From: Crossaster papposus
Lineage: Eukaryota; Echinodermata; Asteroidea; Velatida; Solasteridae
NCBI GenBank assembly: GCA_037893245.1
Contig: JBAIAA010000537.1
Coordinates: forward strand, 1,228,176-1,292,175
Direction: 5' to 3'
Length of the DNA stretch: 64,000 nt
The notes under the pieces are model-generated. The model did no database searches, was not told where the DNA came from, and saw only the letters and a list, made by a program, of their open reading frames with translations. The first letter of the stretch is position 1. Each line of letters opens with the position of its first letter. A program made the translations under genes and the position numbers. Shown piece after piece: positions 48,161 to 59,139 of this stretch.

Positions 48161-49411
48161 ATAATACAGGTAATGCGGGTAATGGTGAAAGGGTTGAATT
48201 TGTTATAACATCGGGAACTTAAGTAATAACAGTAAAATTAGTAGCAATTCCAGCAAAATTTTCAAGTTTAAATATTACCGTTACATTTTATAGAGTAACA
48301 ACAAGATAAATACATGTAATGTGGGTAACGGTGAAAGGCTTGAATTGGTTATAACATTGGGAACTTGAGTAATAACGGTAAAATTATAGCAATCAAAGCT
48401 AACATTCCAAGTTCAAATATTACTGATATTACTGTTATTCCCCCGTTGAAACCAACATTTTACCGAGTAAAAACAAGATATACAGATAATATGGGTAATG
48501 GTGAAAGGCTTGAATTGGTTAACCATTGGGAACTTGAGGAATAACAGTAAATTTAGGAAATGCCAGAATTATCGGTTACATTCTCCTTGGTAATATTAGG
48601 TGGTAATAACACGGAAATGCCAGGAATATCAGTTACATTCTCCCTGGTAATACTGGGTAAATAGGGGGTGACCTCAATTTACATGTTGACCCCAAGTGGA
48701 CGTGATAAACCTTGGTGAAACATTTTTGTTTTGCGTAACAGCGATACGTTTAGGGTGTTTTCGTAGAGATAATTGTGTAATATTTATTTACTTCAAGTCT
48801 CAAAGAAACAAATTTGCCCAAAAGCCAACACACAAATAAATTAACAAAAATAATAATTGCAAACTGTGATTACTGACGGCGGTGATATTGGGCACATATA
48901 TAGCATTTAAGTACACACTAAGAATATAGGAGTGGCAAGCTCAGAAGAGTGGATGTTTATGTGTATACATTGTAGTATTGTAGTATTGTTCCGTAATATT
49001 AGTATTAACCCATATAATTAACCAATTAACCAATAATTATTGGGTAAACAGGGTAATATCGGCTGGTAAACAGGGTAATAAGGGGAAAATATTCGGTGGT
49101 AATAACAATGCATTGTCGGAAATAACGGTTACATTCTCACTGGTAATATTGGGTAAATGGGGTAATATCGGGTGGTAATAACAATGCAATGCCGGAAATA
49201 TCGGTAACAATCTCCCTGGTAATATTGGGAAATGGGGTAATATCAGGTGGTAATAACAGGGAAATACTTGTCTACTATTTCCCCGTTATTACCCAGTAAT
49301 AACCATGAGTTATTACTCATTATTACTTGTTACAGCCAAGGTAATATCGGTATGTTACCCAGTAATAACTAGCGTTATTACTCGTTACAACCCTGGTAAT
49401 ATCGGGTAAAA
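48161..49411 (+). repeat. 165-bp satellite, right block
   Basis: Resumes with ataatacaggtaatg in the same orientation and nearly the same unit phase as the left block, so both blocks were once continuous. Towards the right end it changes to shorter ggtaatattgggtaaatggg repeats. Confidence 0.82.
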
Positions 49412-49649
49412 TGCCCAGTGGGTAGTTGTGTCATAGCTGCTTAGTTTTGAGTTTTCAACCGCGGCGACTGGCGACTCTATTTAAACGTGTCGAACTCGGC
49501 CCTACATTATATCGCACGCATCTAATCCAGCTGAAAAACGTGCCCCTGTAAAACGCGGAAGCCTGATAATTAAATGCCTTGCCGGCTGAATTTTGCCAAG
49601 AAAATAATCATTAGAGGAGTTATTGAGGATATAAGATACTTGTCCCTGT

Positions 49650-50035
49650 TTAAATTACGATATTGCTATCACTTTTAAGGTTGGTTCTGCTGCCGTAAAC
49701 ATGCCCCCTCCCCACAGCGTTGGACCATGCTTGGACCATACAATGTGGCGATGACGCACAGACCAGCATGCCTGGGTTAATGACGATTATGCGGCGATAA
49801 GGAACTGACCAAATACGCTGAAAACTGACGCCGAGTACCTGGCCGTACCTGCAAGCTCCGAGCAAAATGGGGCTGCCTGAAAAATGACGGATTTCCCATA
49901 ACCTGTCGGCAAATTCACAAAAACATCGTGACCACGAAGAAAGGATTCTAAGGCCTGTCGCTGCTCGGGTCTATAACATCTTCGAGGGATAATATTTTCG
50001 CCGCAGAATTCAAACAACACGACAGATCTTCGGAC
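49650..50035 (-). pseudogene. RecQ-like helicase fragment
   Basis: The minus-strand frame from about 50035 to 49850 reads YRPEQRQALESFLRG, then HDVFVNLPTGYGKSVIFQAA. This is the start of a RecQ-type superfamily 2 helicase, with the Q-like region and Walker A (TGYGKS). A donor-like GTACGG follows SELAG. An adjacent frame contains RRIIVINPGML, resembling the segment after motif I. No downstream helicase motifs (DEAH-like box, motif VI) are seen, so this is a truncated or dead copy. Nothing upstream in the window continues it. Confidence 0.6.
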
Positions 50036-50040
50036 GACAG

Positions 50041-51139
50041 GGTTCCACTACACTAAATACGGCGCTCATTGTAACCAACACAAAAATTTGAAGAAAGAGC
50101 GCCGTCTGGTGACGCTCACGAGTAGAGTGGCCATATTTTTTTGACTGGAAATCAAAGATTAAGACTCCTAGAAAAATTATCTTTTTAAATTTATGGGGGT
50201 TGACCGAATGAATTTTTTGTTATACTTCCCTCCACACAAACCACCCCTAAACTGGTGGCCCAGCTGGTGGCCCAGCCTTGGGCCCAGGTATCAATGTAGC
50301 CCCCCGCCTCTATGCCAAATAGACCCACGTATTGGTATTTTTTGTGAACGGAATCCCCAGAGTTGGAAGCCACGGGTCACCAATTCTTGATTTCCACAAA
50401 TATTTCTACAATCAGTCCAATGTATAGGCCCCAGGGACCTCTTATTCAAAATTACCGGAGGGATCACAAAATATTAATGAGCTCGCGCGCAGTGATTTTC
50501 AGAGATTTAGTCACATGCACCCACAGACGACGCTGAATATCCGCCATTTTGTCTTAAATTTCATGCTGCAAATAAGTAACTGCAGCAAATTTGATGACGT
50601 CGGGATTCACCGCGTTGTGATTGGACACTCCACATCTGTATTCGCAGTACAAACTACGGGCAGGCTCAAGGCCTACTCCCGCCGGCTCCCACCATAACCC
50701 TCATCTGTATGCATTTTCTCTGAAAGTTTCATGCAATTTCATTTGTCAGACAAAATCGAAGAAACAAGTAGATATCTAGGCCTTAGGGGTTCGTCTTCCT
50801 GTTTGACTATTTCTTCATGTCTTGCAGGTAGGCTCAAATTTGTAGGTTTCATTGCCAAACAAATATGGAAACAAATATACCTATTAGTATATTCATGTGC
50901 CCGTGAATTTTAAGGGGGGGGGGGGGGGGGGGGGGAATACACGGATCCTACGTAACCCAATTGTTTGTACAATTACAAATAATTGGTACAAATATGGCCT
51001 ACCACTAAATTTCTCAATGCAACCGTCCAGTATGAGGTATGTTGCCGAGTTGCCATTGTTCTTTCTCATGAATATACATTCACACACAACCCAGTTGTCT
51101 TCCTGTATTAACTAGTGTATTAACTGTATTAACAGTGGA
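50041..51139. other. Non-coding stretch with a G run
   Basis: Nothing recognised except a G homopolymer at about 50913-50935. Confidence 0.4.
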
Positions 51140-51289
51140 GTGTCGTGGCCGAGAGGTTAAGAGCGTGTGTTTTCTGTTCCACAGAGCGTGAGTTCGATTC
51201 CCGGCCGTCGACACGCGTGTCCTTAAGCAAGGCAATTAAACCACTATTGCTTCGTCCTTCGGATGGGACGTAAAGCCGTTGGCCCCGTG
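51140..51289 (+). mobile_element. tRNA-derived SINE, truncated copy outside the array
   Basis: Matches the array SINE from gtgtcgtggccgag through ggatgggacgtaaag with several substitutions, then stops at ccccgtg, where the 187-bp repeat begins. It shows that the SINE is dispersed and not an array-specific sequence. Confidence 0.82.
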
Positions 51290-51290
51290 C

Positions 51291-51690
51291 GTTTGTTTTT
51301 GATTGAAATAGGGGACGTATGACAAAGGGAACAATGGGGTCCCCTATTCCGCAAAGGTCCCCGATTCAGACTCGTGTGCAAATCCTATGGCGATCATCCG
51401 AAAACGTTAGAGTACAAACAAAAGAGGGAAGACGGTCGGACAATGCCCCGTCCCCTATTGACGGCATTTACCCACTTGCGTGCGTGTGCGTTTGTATTGA
51501 CCGGCAATCGTGGTCGTCGGACAAAAGAATTGGGAGTCAAACAATGGGTCCACGATTGACAAAACGTCCACGATCTTTTCCCGTGTACAAATCCTATGGC
51601 GATCATCAAAAAACGTTAGAGTATAAACAAAAGAGGGAAGACGGTCGGACAATACCCCGTCCACGATCGAAGGCCTTTACACACTTGAAT
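51291..51690 (+). repeat. GATTGAAATAGGGG repeat, two tandem units
   Basis: The first unit (51291-51478) appears identical to 35337-35524. The second (51479-51690) is diverged in its first half but shares atcctatggcgatcatc and aagagggaagacggtcggac. Confidence 0.8.
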
Positions 51691-51770
51691 GTGTGAGTGG
51701 GTGCATGTATCCAATTAAACATTCCGTGTGAACGTGTCTTGTGAAACGCTTGTGGAATAGGTTTTAATAT

Positions 51771-51899
51771 GCACACTTTCTATTTATAAATACCGCCGCC
51801 ACTCCACCTCGCCCCAATACAATGTAGAAATTTATGAATTTTGTCATTTGCCCCCTCGCCACCAATACAATGTAGAAATTGTACAAGTTTAGCATTCGC

Positions 51900-51937
<38 letters not shown>

Positions 51938-52070
51938 CGCCCCCAATACAATGTTGAGAGTTGAGAGAGTGGACTTTCTGTACAAACCCCTGTGCACCCT
52001 GGTCGTTCAACATTGTATTTGGGGGGGGGGGGGGGGGGGGGGGGTGTGTGTTTAGAAATAGAAAGTGCCT
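51771..52070. mobile_element. Fold-back element with C and G homopolymers
   Basis: cactttctatttataaa near 51774 pairs with tttagaaatagaaagtg near 52050. Between are several ccaatacaatgt words and a 36-base C run (51901-51936), and on the other arm acattgtattt next to a G run (52021-52044). The homopolymers are on opposing arms and could pair. Confidence 0.6.
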
Positions 52071-53245
52071 TTTACTACATTTGCTACGAGGGACACATTA
52101 ATACACAAGGAATTAGTTATTTGAAAAAGACTTTTTTATTTCATTATTATTTTATTATTTCATTATTATTTCATTATTGTATTAATTTATTTACAGCGGG
52201 TATACATTATTTGCTGATCATGCGTTTTGGTTTTGGTAACGCATTGTATAGAATACAAACGCATATATGCAAATAGCCGTACAAAAGTTTGAGGTTTCCA
52301 TAGGTTTGTGCACAAACATGGATGCGCCCAGCTCGCATCACTTTGTACATCCAGCCAGTGCTCTAGTAATTTAATATAGCTCTATGGTTTATATACACAT
52401 CCGAAACTAACCTTGTGAAAGTTTCATCTCCGCAAGTGCTCACATTTTTGAGAAAAAAAACGATGAAAAAGTGAAATGGTTTTTCAAGTGAATCAGAATA
52501 GACCAAATGTAGCCAGCATTTTTTAGGACTAAAATTTTTCGGTAAATGTTTTGCCATTTTCTCGACAATGTGAGCATTTCAGGCAGGGAAACTTCCACAA
52601 AGGTTTGATACCATTATAAACTTCATACCAAGTAACGTTTCATCTTGTAATTATGTCAGTTTGTAATCGGGTAATTAAAAAATTGTTATAGGGGCTTTAA
52701 CATGTGACATGGCACCACAAAATGAGTAGAAAGTCGCATCATTTTTTTTAAGTTATCGGATTTGATTTGAATTGATGGTCTTAGCTCTCCAAGATTAACT
52801 GAAATCGTTATCCTCAAGTGTTACCATTTGAAAACTATTTTCCTGCTCTATTGAGATATACAAATATATACATTTTTGGATTGTTGCGACTTTATACCCA
52901 TTTTGTTGGGCCAGGTCACATATTGTTTTAAGTGTCTACACGCTTAGAGAATTTTTGTTAACTGCTCTGTGAAAAGTTGACAAGTCGCAACCAATAATGA
53001 GTCTTACAATCAACCTTTTAATGACTTGTTTATATTTTGGTGGACATTTCTGGTATTTCATAGCCCTTTAATTTATTTAGTGATTTATTTATTGATTGTT
53101 TATTTTTGTTTGGGTGTGGGGGGGGGGGGGGGGCCTTTGGGCAAGGAGCAAGCGCGTTAAACTGTTCAGACAAATTACGCTTACTATGTTAATGGTGGAA
53201 CATGTCAACTTCTCACAGAGCAGGTCATTTTCTTTCCGGTACGGT
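52071..53245. other. Non-coding AT-rich stretch
   Basis: Nothing recognised apart from a TTATTTCATTA-type simple tract (52138-52175) and a G run near 53118-53134. Confidence 0.35.
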
Positions 53246-53465
53246 ATATGGGTCATTCCACCAGGTTACACTACGATTTGTGACGACGTCAAGTTGTTGC
53301 GTCTGTAAATGTACCATCTATTATCCTTAAGTAAGGTTGTGCTTTAAATTCAAATTAAATCAATCTCTGCTGCTTCAATAGAAAGGATAATAGATGGCAC
53401 ATTTACAAATGTAACAACTTGATACCGTCACAAATCGTAGTCCAACCTGGTTGAATGACCCATAT
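53246..53465. mobile_element. Palindromic MITE of about 220 bp
   Basis: The left arm from atatgggtcattccacc is complementary over about 85 bp to the right arm ending in tgaatgacccatat. The loop lies around 53335-53375. No coding capacity. Confidence 0.82.
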
Positions 53466-53594
53466 TTGAAACCACCATGGAAAGCGATGAATTATTGAAC
53501 ATTTTTTAAAATTATCATTTAACCTTCATGAGGCAAAGCAACGAGTACATATGGTTTGTACACGTTGCTGTTCCAACAGGAAAATTGCCGTTCA

Positions 53595-53997
53595 TTAAAG
53601 GTAGGATACACCATTTGCAGATATCGAAAAATATTTACTATCGAATTATTAGGAAATATCTTACTCATTTGAAAGTAAATAGTGATTCTAGGCATCCAGC
53701 CAAATAATTCCGCTGGATATCCTGTAATTATTTCGAAAACTTGAAATTTTTATAAAGAAAAATTCGCGATCGCTGGACGGTGATCGTGAAAACCCCAAAA
53801 ATAACATAAGAAATAACTGCTCGACGCCGGTTGAAAACAAACGCTGTTTTTGTGCTTTTCTCAGTATATATGATTGTAAAACTTCGGACAGGTCAGTTAA
53901 ACGATATTTACCCTGAAATACAACCCCCCCCCAATCTAACTATTAATGATAATTCAAGCAATGACCAATGGTGTATACTACCTTTAAATGTTTTAGT
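53595..53997. mobile_element. TTAA-flanked TIR element, complete copy
   Basis: TTAA-AGGTAGGATACACCATT at the left and AATGGTGTATACTACCT-TTAA at the right. About 0.4 kb, no transposase. The TTAA flank fits piggyBac- or Kolobok-type mobilisation. Confidence 0.85.
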
Positions 53998-54055
53998 AAT
54001 GACACAATGATATAAATTTTCTTATTTAAAACTTAGGAGGTAAAAGCAACGTGGA

Positions 54056-54360
54056 AATGTAAATTAAATGTCGATTCTGGGCATCCAGCAACATAATTGC
54101 GCTAGATTGCCTGTAATTCTTCCGAAAAATTGAATTTTATAATGAAAAATTCGCGATCGCCGGACGGCGAGCGCGAAATTACAAAGATAACATAAGAATA
54201 ACTGCTCGGTGCCGGTTGAAAAAAAACCGCTGTTTTTCGTGCTTTTTTCGGCATCCATGATTTTAAAACCAGTTAAACGATATTTACTCTAAATACAACC
54301 CCCCAAATCTACTCATTCATGATAATTCAAGCAATGACCAATGGTGTATCCTACCTTTAA
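54056..54360. mobile_element. TTAA-flanked TIR element, left-truncated copy
   Basis: Same interior as 53670-53997 (ggcatccagc, aaaaattcgcgatcgc, taactgctcg, aatgaccaatggtgtatcct) and the right TTAA at 54357-54360. The left end is missing. Confidence 0.8.
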
Positions 54361-54810
54361 ACATCGATAACAACTTAGTCGTGGGGCCCACTTAGGTGTT
54401 TTTCTTTCATTTACAAGTTCTAAGATTGTGTTTTTAGTAGTAATGTTCATCCTCTGGGATTACATTAGGGGCCTACTTGTTACAAATTGTTATTAATTAG
54501 TCCTTATTTAAGATTAGTGAGGCGAAGCAACGTGTACATGCAGGTGAATCTGTTGCCCCATGTAGTTCCCAGGCAGTCTAAGAAAAGGTGGAAACAAATA
54601 GAATATATACTATTAAAACTATAGTAATACCTTTTAACTGGGGGGGGGGGGGGGTAGTTATTTCGAAATAAGTGTGCAGGGGGTATAACCAAGGAAGATT
54701 TTTGAAAAGTCCTCTTACTTATTTATTTGAACACTATTTTCTACTTGTCTTTCATCAGTATTATATATTATGTTAATAACAGTTTATATACAGGATTCTA
54801 ATTGGTTTTA
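54361..54810. other. Non-coding stretch
   Basis: Nothing recognised. A G run lies near 54640-54653. Confidence 0.35.
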
Positions 54811-55239
54811 TTACCTGTTTTTACCTGAAGCGCTTGCTGTTTGAGGGGGTCCGGTCAAATCTGGATGGTTGGGGGACTGAATATAAAGAATGTCTTCTTT
54901 GACGACATACTGCCATGCACTGTAGTAATTAGTGTGATTGGACGAAAAGTTTACATTAATGCCATGCACAGTAGATAAACATTGTCGTACATGTAGCCAG
55001 CGTCTTGGAAGTCGAAGTTTTACCACCATGTGATAATGAAAAACCCCTTGCTGGTGTGGTTCTTTACAGCAAGCCCAGCAAACGACTGACATTGGATCGT
55101 GTGTTACACTGATGAAAGCTTCCACTACAATGTGTGCGAAGGCGTCACGATTTGGCACAAGCCTTTCGTCACATTGGCTATATGTTATTAAATATACTTG
55201 ACGTACCTGGCGAGTTCCAAGTAATTGAAAGTTCTCCAT
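54811..55239 (-). CDS. Rep-type HUH endonuclease domain (probably partial gene)
   Basis: A 142-residue minus-strand frame starts at the ATG at 55239. It contains the three rolling-circle replication motifs in order: VYLITYS (residues 15-21, motif I), GVFHYHMVVKL (residues 65-75, the His-hydrophobic-His metal site) and YYSAWQYVVKED (residues 105-116, motif III with Y-x-x-K and the expected nucleophilic tyrosine). The aromatic-rich PNRDAFAHIVVEAF between motifs I and II is also typical. The frame ends just after SASG, next to a donor-like GTAAAA, so it may be a first exon or a truncated copy. Related animal-genome proteins carry a downstream superfamily 3 helicase, but none is visible on the minus strand below 54811. 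Candidate origins are a HUH transposon or an endogenised Rep gene of a small single-stranded DNA virus. Which one cannot be decided here. Confidence 0.72.
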   Translation of the reverse strand: MENFQLLGTRQVRQVYLITYSQCDERLVPNRDAFAHIVVEAFISVTHDPMSVVCWACCKEPHQQGVFHYHMVVKLRLPRRWLHVRQCLSTVHGINVNFSSNHTNYYSAWQYVVKEDILYIQSPNHPDLTGPPQTASASGKNR

Positions 55240-56765
55240 GATGGTTTAAAAGAGTACAGTTACTGCAATTCTCTAAGCGTGTAGACACAAGTGACCCGAA
55301 TGTATGGGCTTTATATATCTAGCGAGCCAATTTTTTGAATTTTTTTGAGGATTTGGGGTGGGGGGGGGGGGGGGAACCTGTCACCTGTTTTGCAAACCAA
55401 TTTGCATGTTTTCTCTAGATCTAGTTATAATAACAATAAGAACCAGCTGGGTCATTTCATTCAATGATCATGCATGTCCATAGCGCTGCCAACGTTTCTA
55501 AAAGTTTTAACCAATCAGATTGAAGTAATGGTTATGTCACACGTCGTAGCCCGAGAGGGCGCTATTGAATCGTGGTCGACCGTGCTCGGTAATCCCGACG
55601 GTAGACCTCGACGGTAGACCCTTAATAATTTGGCTTTTTTGTACATTTCAATATAGTGCCTTCCAGTGATTTCCATGTAGGCACAAATTGTACTGGTACA
55701 TCATACTCTTATGCTTGAAAATCGTCATTAATGCATGTTTGGAACCTCTAAAATGGTAATAAAATCAGAAGGGGTTGACCGTCGGTACAAAAAAAAGTTA
55801 TACTTGACTATTCTTACTTTAGATGCAGTATGGTCAATCGTTCATTTAAATCATTAACTAAAGTTGTGAATTCATGACCTACGAAATATGCTATAGCTTG
55901 GGGCCTTCGTTCCCCCCCTTCGCGTGTTACTACAAGGAAATATATATTTCCGTGAAAATGGGTACATTTTGGCGTGGTTTATCGTGGTCTATCGAGTCGA
56001 CTACTGATCCAACCCACGCGATTTTTTTTTCAGGATTCAGACAATAGGCAGTGGTCAACAGTGGGTTAACAATACTTTACAATACTAGATTGTTGGGGTA
56101 TTTAAATCCTTTTGAAGTGAATACTTCGATAGGATGCTCAAACTGTATAAATATTCTGTACGGACTGAGAAAATATCACAGTCATCCAAGGTGCATGACG
56201 ACGTCTATGCGTGTACATGTCAATACCGCAAATGGAGGGCTTTAATGTAAGTACACACTCACATACTGAGGACACCTTGCAAACCGAGCGCGTCCTCGGT
56301 ATGAAATATTGTGAAAAATGGCACTTTCGTGGCCGTTTTTGACTGTTGGTTAAATATCAAAGCGTTTGGGAGGAGTCCTCGGTTGACGCATAAGACCTGA
56401 CGTGAGGCAGTATGCACATTTTTTTCCCCGTCAAAAAAAAACGCAAACGGGATTACTCTGAATGGCATAGCGCCCTCCGTTGGTTGCGCGTGTGAAAATG
56501 ACGTAAATGTAAACATGTATGTACAATTACATGTGTACATACATGACAACATACTCGTTTAGACATGTCTTAACTATTATAACGTTGTTTTGGCCTAAGT
56601 GCATATTGTAGTTTATGCGAAGACGTGGTCATTTGCAGCTAGCTAGGTGTACCATGGAGCTGGAATAAATGGTAAGTAGAGATATTGTATTTGGAAGCTT
56701 GCATGTTACTCGCTATGTATGACTATGAGTATGACTGAGTATGAATGTAGCAGAGTATGACATAC
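55240..56765. other. Non-coding stretch
   Basis: No coding signal. A G run lies near 55357-55374. Confidence 0.35.
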
Positions 56766-57332
56766 CCGTCATCTGGGGTGACTTTGATAGTTTTTGGCAC
56801 TTCTGATATCTTTTGAGTAGGATAAATGGGGTTTTCACCCTTGATTCTTTCAACTAATAACAATGTGCCTCTTGGCTATCAATAGACCAAATCATTTCTT
56901 CATCAGATTGTGTTTTCATATTTTTTTTAAAACCACAACAAAATATCAAAGTCACCCCGTTGTCGGGGTGACATTGATAACCAATGAATAAAGCCTATGT
57001 TATCAAATTAACCCTCTTATTGGGGTGACTTTGGTAATTTTAATTCGTTTTAAAAAAACACAAGCTACAAAACTATTCAAACAATACAAATATTTGGGTT
57101 TTCTGATAACTTTAATGGTTTGATAGCCCCTCGACCCAGCCTTCCGTTTATAGACCCGTGGCATGATTGTTACGGTACATCAGAGCTCAATCAGTATCTG
57201 CGAAGACAGAAAAGACAAATACTATCATAAAAACACAACTACACAGAGTTTTGGACACTTTGTTGTTCAATTTTGACATTCGGGGTGATTTATCAAAGTC
57301 ACACTGAGTATCAAAGTCACCCCAGATGACGG
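56766..57332. mobile_element. TIR element with internal GGGGTGACTTTGAT repeats
   Basis: Left ccgtcatctggggtgacttt matches the reverse complement of the right end (57306-57332). The same ggggtgac/gtcacccc word recurs internally in both orientations (56952-56980, 57015-57030, 57280-57300). TA is present next to both tips. No transposase. Confidence 0.75.
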
Positions 57333-58053
57333 TATATGACGTGCTCATTTACGTTGTAATGTAATTTTTAGTTAAATGGCCTCGATCTCTTACTCTAGTC
57401 TATAGGATGATATGGGAAGTGAATATGCCTAATTTCAGAATAATATAGAAGTTATAACCAAATTTAACTGCTTTATTTTGCCAACGCAAGCATGAGTTGT
57501 TGAGCACCGTGCGAACAAGAAATAGTTAATTGTAGTTATTGTATAAATAATAAAACAAATAAGTAGCCACAATTATTAATATTTAATTGTATAAGCCAAT
57601 TTGGTATTCCAACTGCACATGCGCACATTTTCCCTTGACGATTTTTCTTTCGATATAAACATTTCATCGATTGCGTGCAAAAGCATAGCGGGGTACCAGC
57701 AAATTTCAAGAGATCGTCGTGTTTTAAAGTTACTAAGTAACATATTTTTGTTTACGTTTTGGTGTTTTCAGCCGCTTTGTGTGGCCAAACTTTTGTTCGA
57801 ACAAATATTATTTATTTTTTTCGATTTCACAAGAAAATGTAAAAAATGCGGATTTGGTTACCGCGTCCCCCATAGCCTTGTGTGCATTTGTCTGCCGTGT
57901 TTGTATCACTTGACCTCCTTGAGAAAAATTGTTGAATCTTGTTGTGCACATGCGCAGTCGGAACTCCAAAGTGGCTTATTATCAGTTTAATGGTATATTG
58001 TTGTTGTATTGTTGTGTAGTCTAGGTGTGGCTGACAGAACTACCATAACAAAC
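57333..58053 (+). other. Upstream region of the Tudor/recombinase-like gene
   Basis: AT-rich. An open frame at 57601-57990 has no recognisable domain and an unusual composition, so I leave it uncalled. The 5' UTR and promoter of the next gene are probably here. Confidence 0.4.
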
Positions 58054-58180
58054 ATGAAACGAAGTAGTCGTCTTGATGGAACCTTGACAAATCACCAGCA
58101 TCATGAAGGGGAGAACGTAATCGCACTGTGGCCTCCAGATTCATCATGGTATCCTGCCGTAATAATCTCCTTCACCAAAG
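58054..58180 (+). CDS. Exon 1: Tudor-like domain, first part
   Basis: Starts at the ATG at 58054 (MKRSSRLDGTL) and ends at a strong donor AAAG|GTAAGT (58181). It encodes GENVIALWPPDSSWYPAVII, the first strands of a Tudor/Agenet-like barrel, with the characteristic G-x-x-V-x-A-x-W and WYPA. It ends in phase 1 and continues into exon 2. Tudor-like folds commonly bind methylated lysine or arginine. The ligand here is unknown. Confidence 0.75.
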
Positions 58181-58550
58181 GTAAGTGCGGAGCCTCTAAA
58201 AGGACATATGACGAAAACAAATGGAATGCCCTCGTAATTTGTGGGTTCACGTTAACGTGAACCCACATTAGGGTTGTGGGTTCCGTAGGTAAGAAATGTA
58301 ATCCATAATGTAGAATCCCATTTGTTACACATAAATTAAGACAGCTGTATACCCTCTTACATCCCCCCATGACATGTACCACATGTAAATAAACAATGCC
58401 ATTTTTCCTAAACTTGATTCCTCCCCCCCCCCCTTTCAGAACCAAAAATATATATGATCTGTAAACAACAAATACTTTTCAACATTCCACTCCCAATTGC
58501 ATGTAATCCCTTTAAAGTTTAATTAGTTGAATTTGTGGCTTTCTTATCAG

Positions 58551-58606
58551 GAAAGTACTGCGTCCGATACACAGATGGTGTGACACGCTGCCTATTTGAG
58601 CACCAG
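58551..58606 (+). CDS. Exon 2: Tudor-like domain, second part
   Basis: The acceptor ttcttatcag and donor CAG|GTGAGA bound a 56-nt exon (phase 1 in, phase 0 out) reading GKYCVRYTDGVTRCLFEHQ. KY-V-Y-DG completes the Tudor-like fold begun in exon 1. Phase agreement on both sides makes the join convincing. Confidence 0.78.
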
Positions 58607-59010
58607 GTGAGAAAATTACCATAGAATGCATTAATTAAAAACAGACAGGTTAGGAAGAATACCAATGAAATGCGTAATTCTTCCAAATAGGCACTTGGGG
58701 AGACAAACTAGCGTAATTTTTTAGGTAATAAGGAGACAGTGGCACTTAGGGAGACATTTTAGTGTCTCCCTAAGTGCCTTAGAAGTCTTAGAAGTCATAT
58801 AATGAATGCACATGACACAAATTCTCATTTGAATTACATATCTTTTTATGAAGAGGATAAATACCGGTATGTCGTCAGTTAAGTTGCACATCAAGGGCGA
58901 ATGTTGTTGCTTGTGATGGTGTTAAAATAGATAGTATATTTTATAGATAACACAAAGAAATTGTTATTTGTTTAAAATTAAATGTGATTTTGATTTGATT
59001 TCTATGCCAG

Positions 59011-59139
59011 GTGGCCCATCCGAGTTTCTTGAATCCGCACTTAAATGGTTCAGACAGTCTACAAAGCAGTTCCATTTGGGATGATGGCCCACAGGCTGAT
59101 TCTGGTACAGAACCTGCCGTTTGTACTGCTCCATATGAG
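59011..59139 (+). CDS. Exon 3a: 43-codon linker exon, duplicate 1
   Basis: 129 nt, phase 0 on both sides, between tatgccag and GAG|GTAATT. It begins VAHPSFLNPHLN and ends VCTAPYE. Low-complexity, Ser/Pro/Asp-rich linker. It is repeated almost exactly at 59703, 60594 and at the start of the large exon at 61295. Confidence 0.7.

Larger units (their letters stand above)
16449..49427. mobile_element. 33-kb nested structure bounded by a 16-bp perfect inverted repeat
   Basis: AACTACCCACTGGGCA at 16449-16464 is matched exactly in inverse orientation at 49412-49427. The similarity continues inward with gatattacca-type words. Inside both ends is the same GGTAAT-rich satellite. The CACTG tip is reminiscent of CACTA/Chapaev-like DNA transposon ends, but no transposase and no clean target duplication were found. 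The best reading is a non-autonomous TIR element carrying internal satellite, greatly enlarged by a later array insertion. Alternatively the satellite itself is flanked by chance or recombination-derived inverted ends. Confidence 0.5.

Noticed and set aside
57601..57990. 129-residue frame upstream of the Tudor exon
   Set aside because: No ATG at its start, no recognisable domain, AT-rich composition. It may be part of the promoter or 5' UTR.
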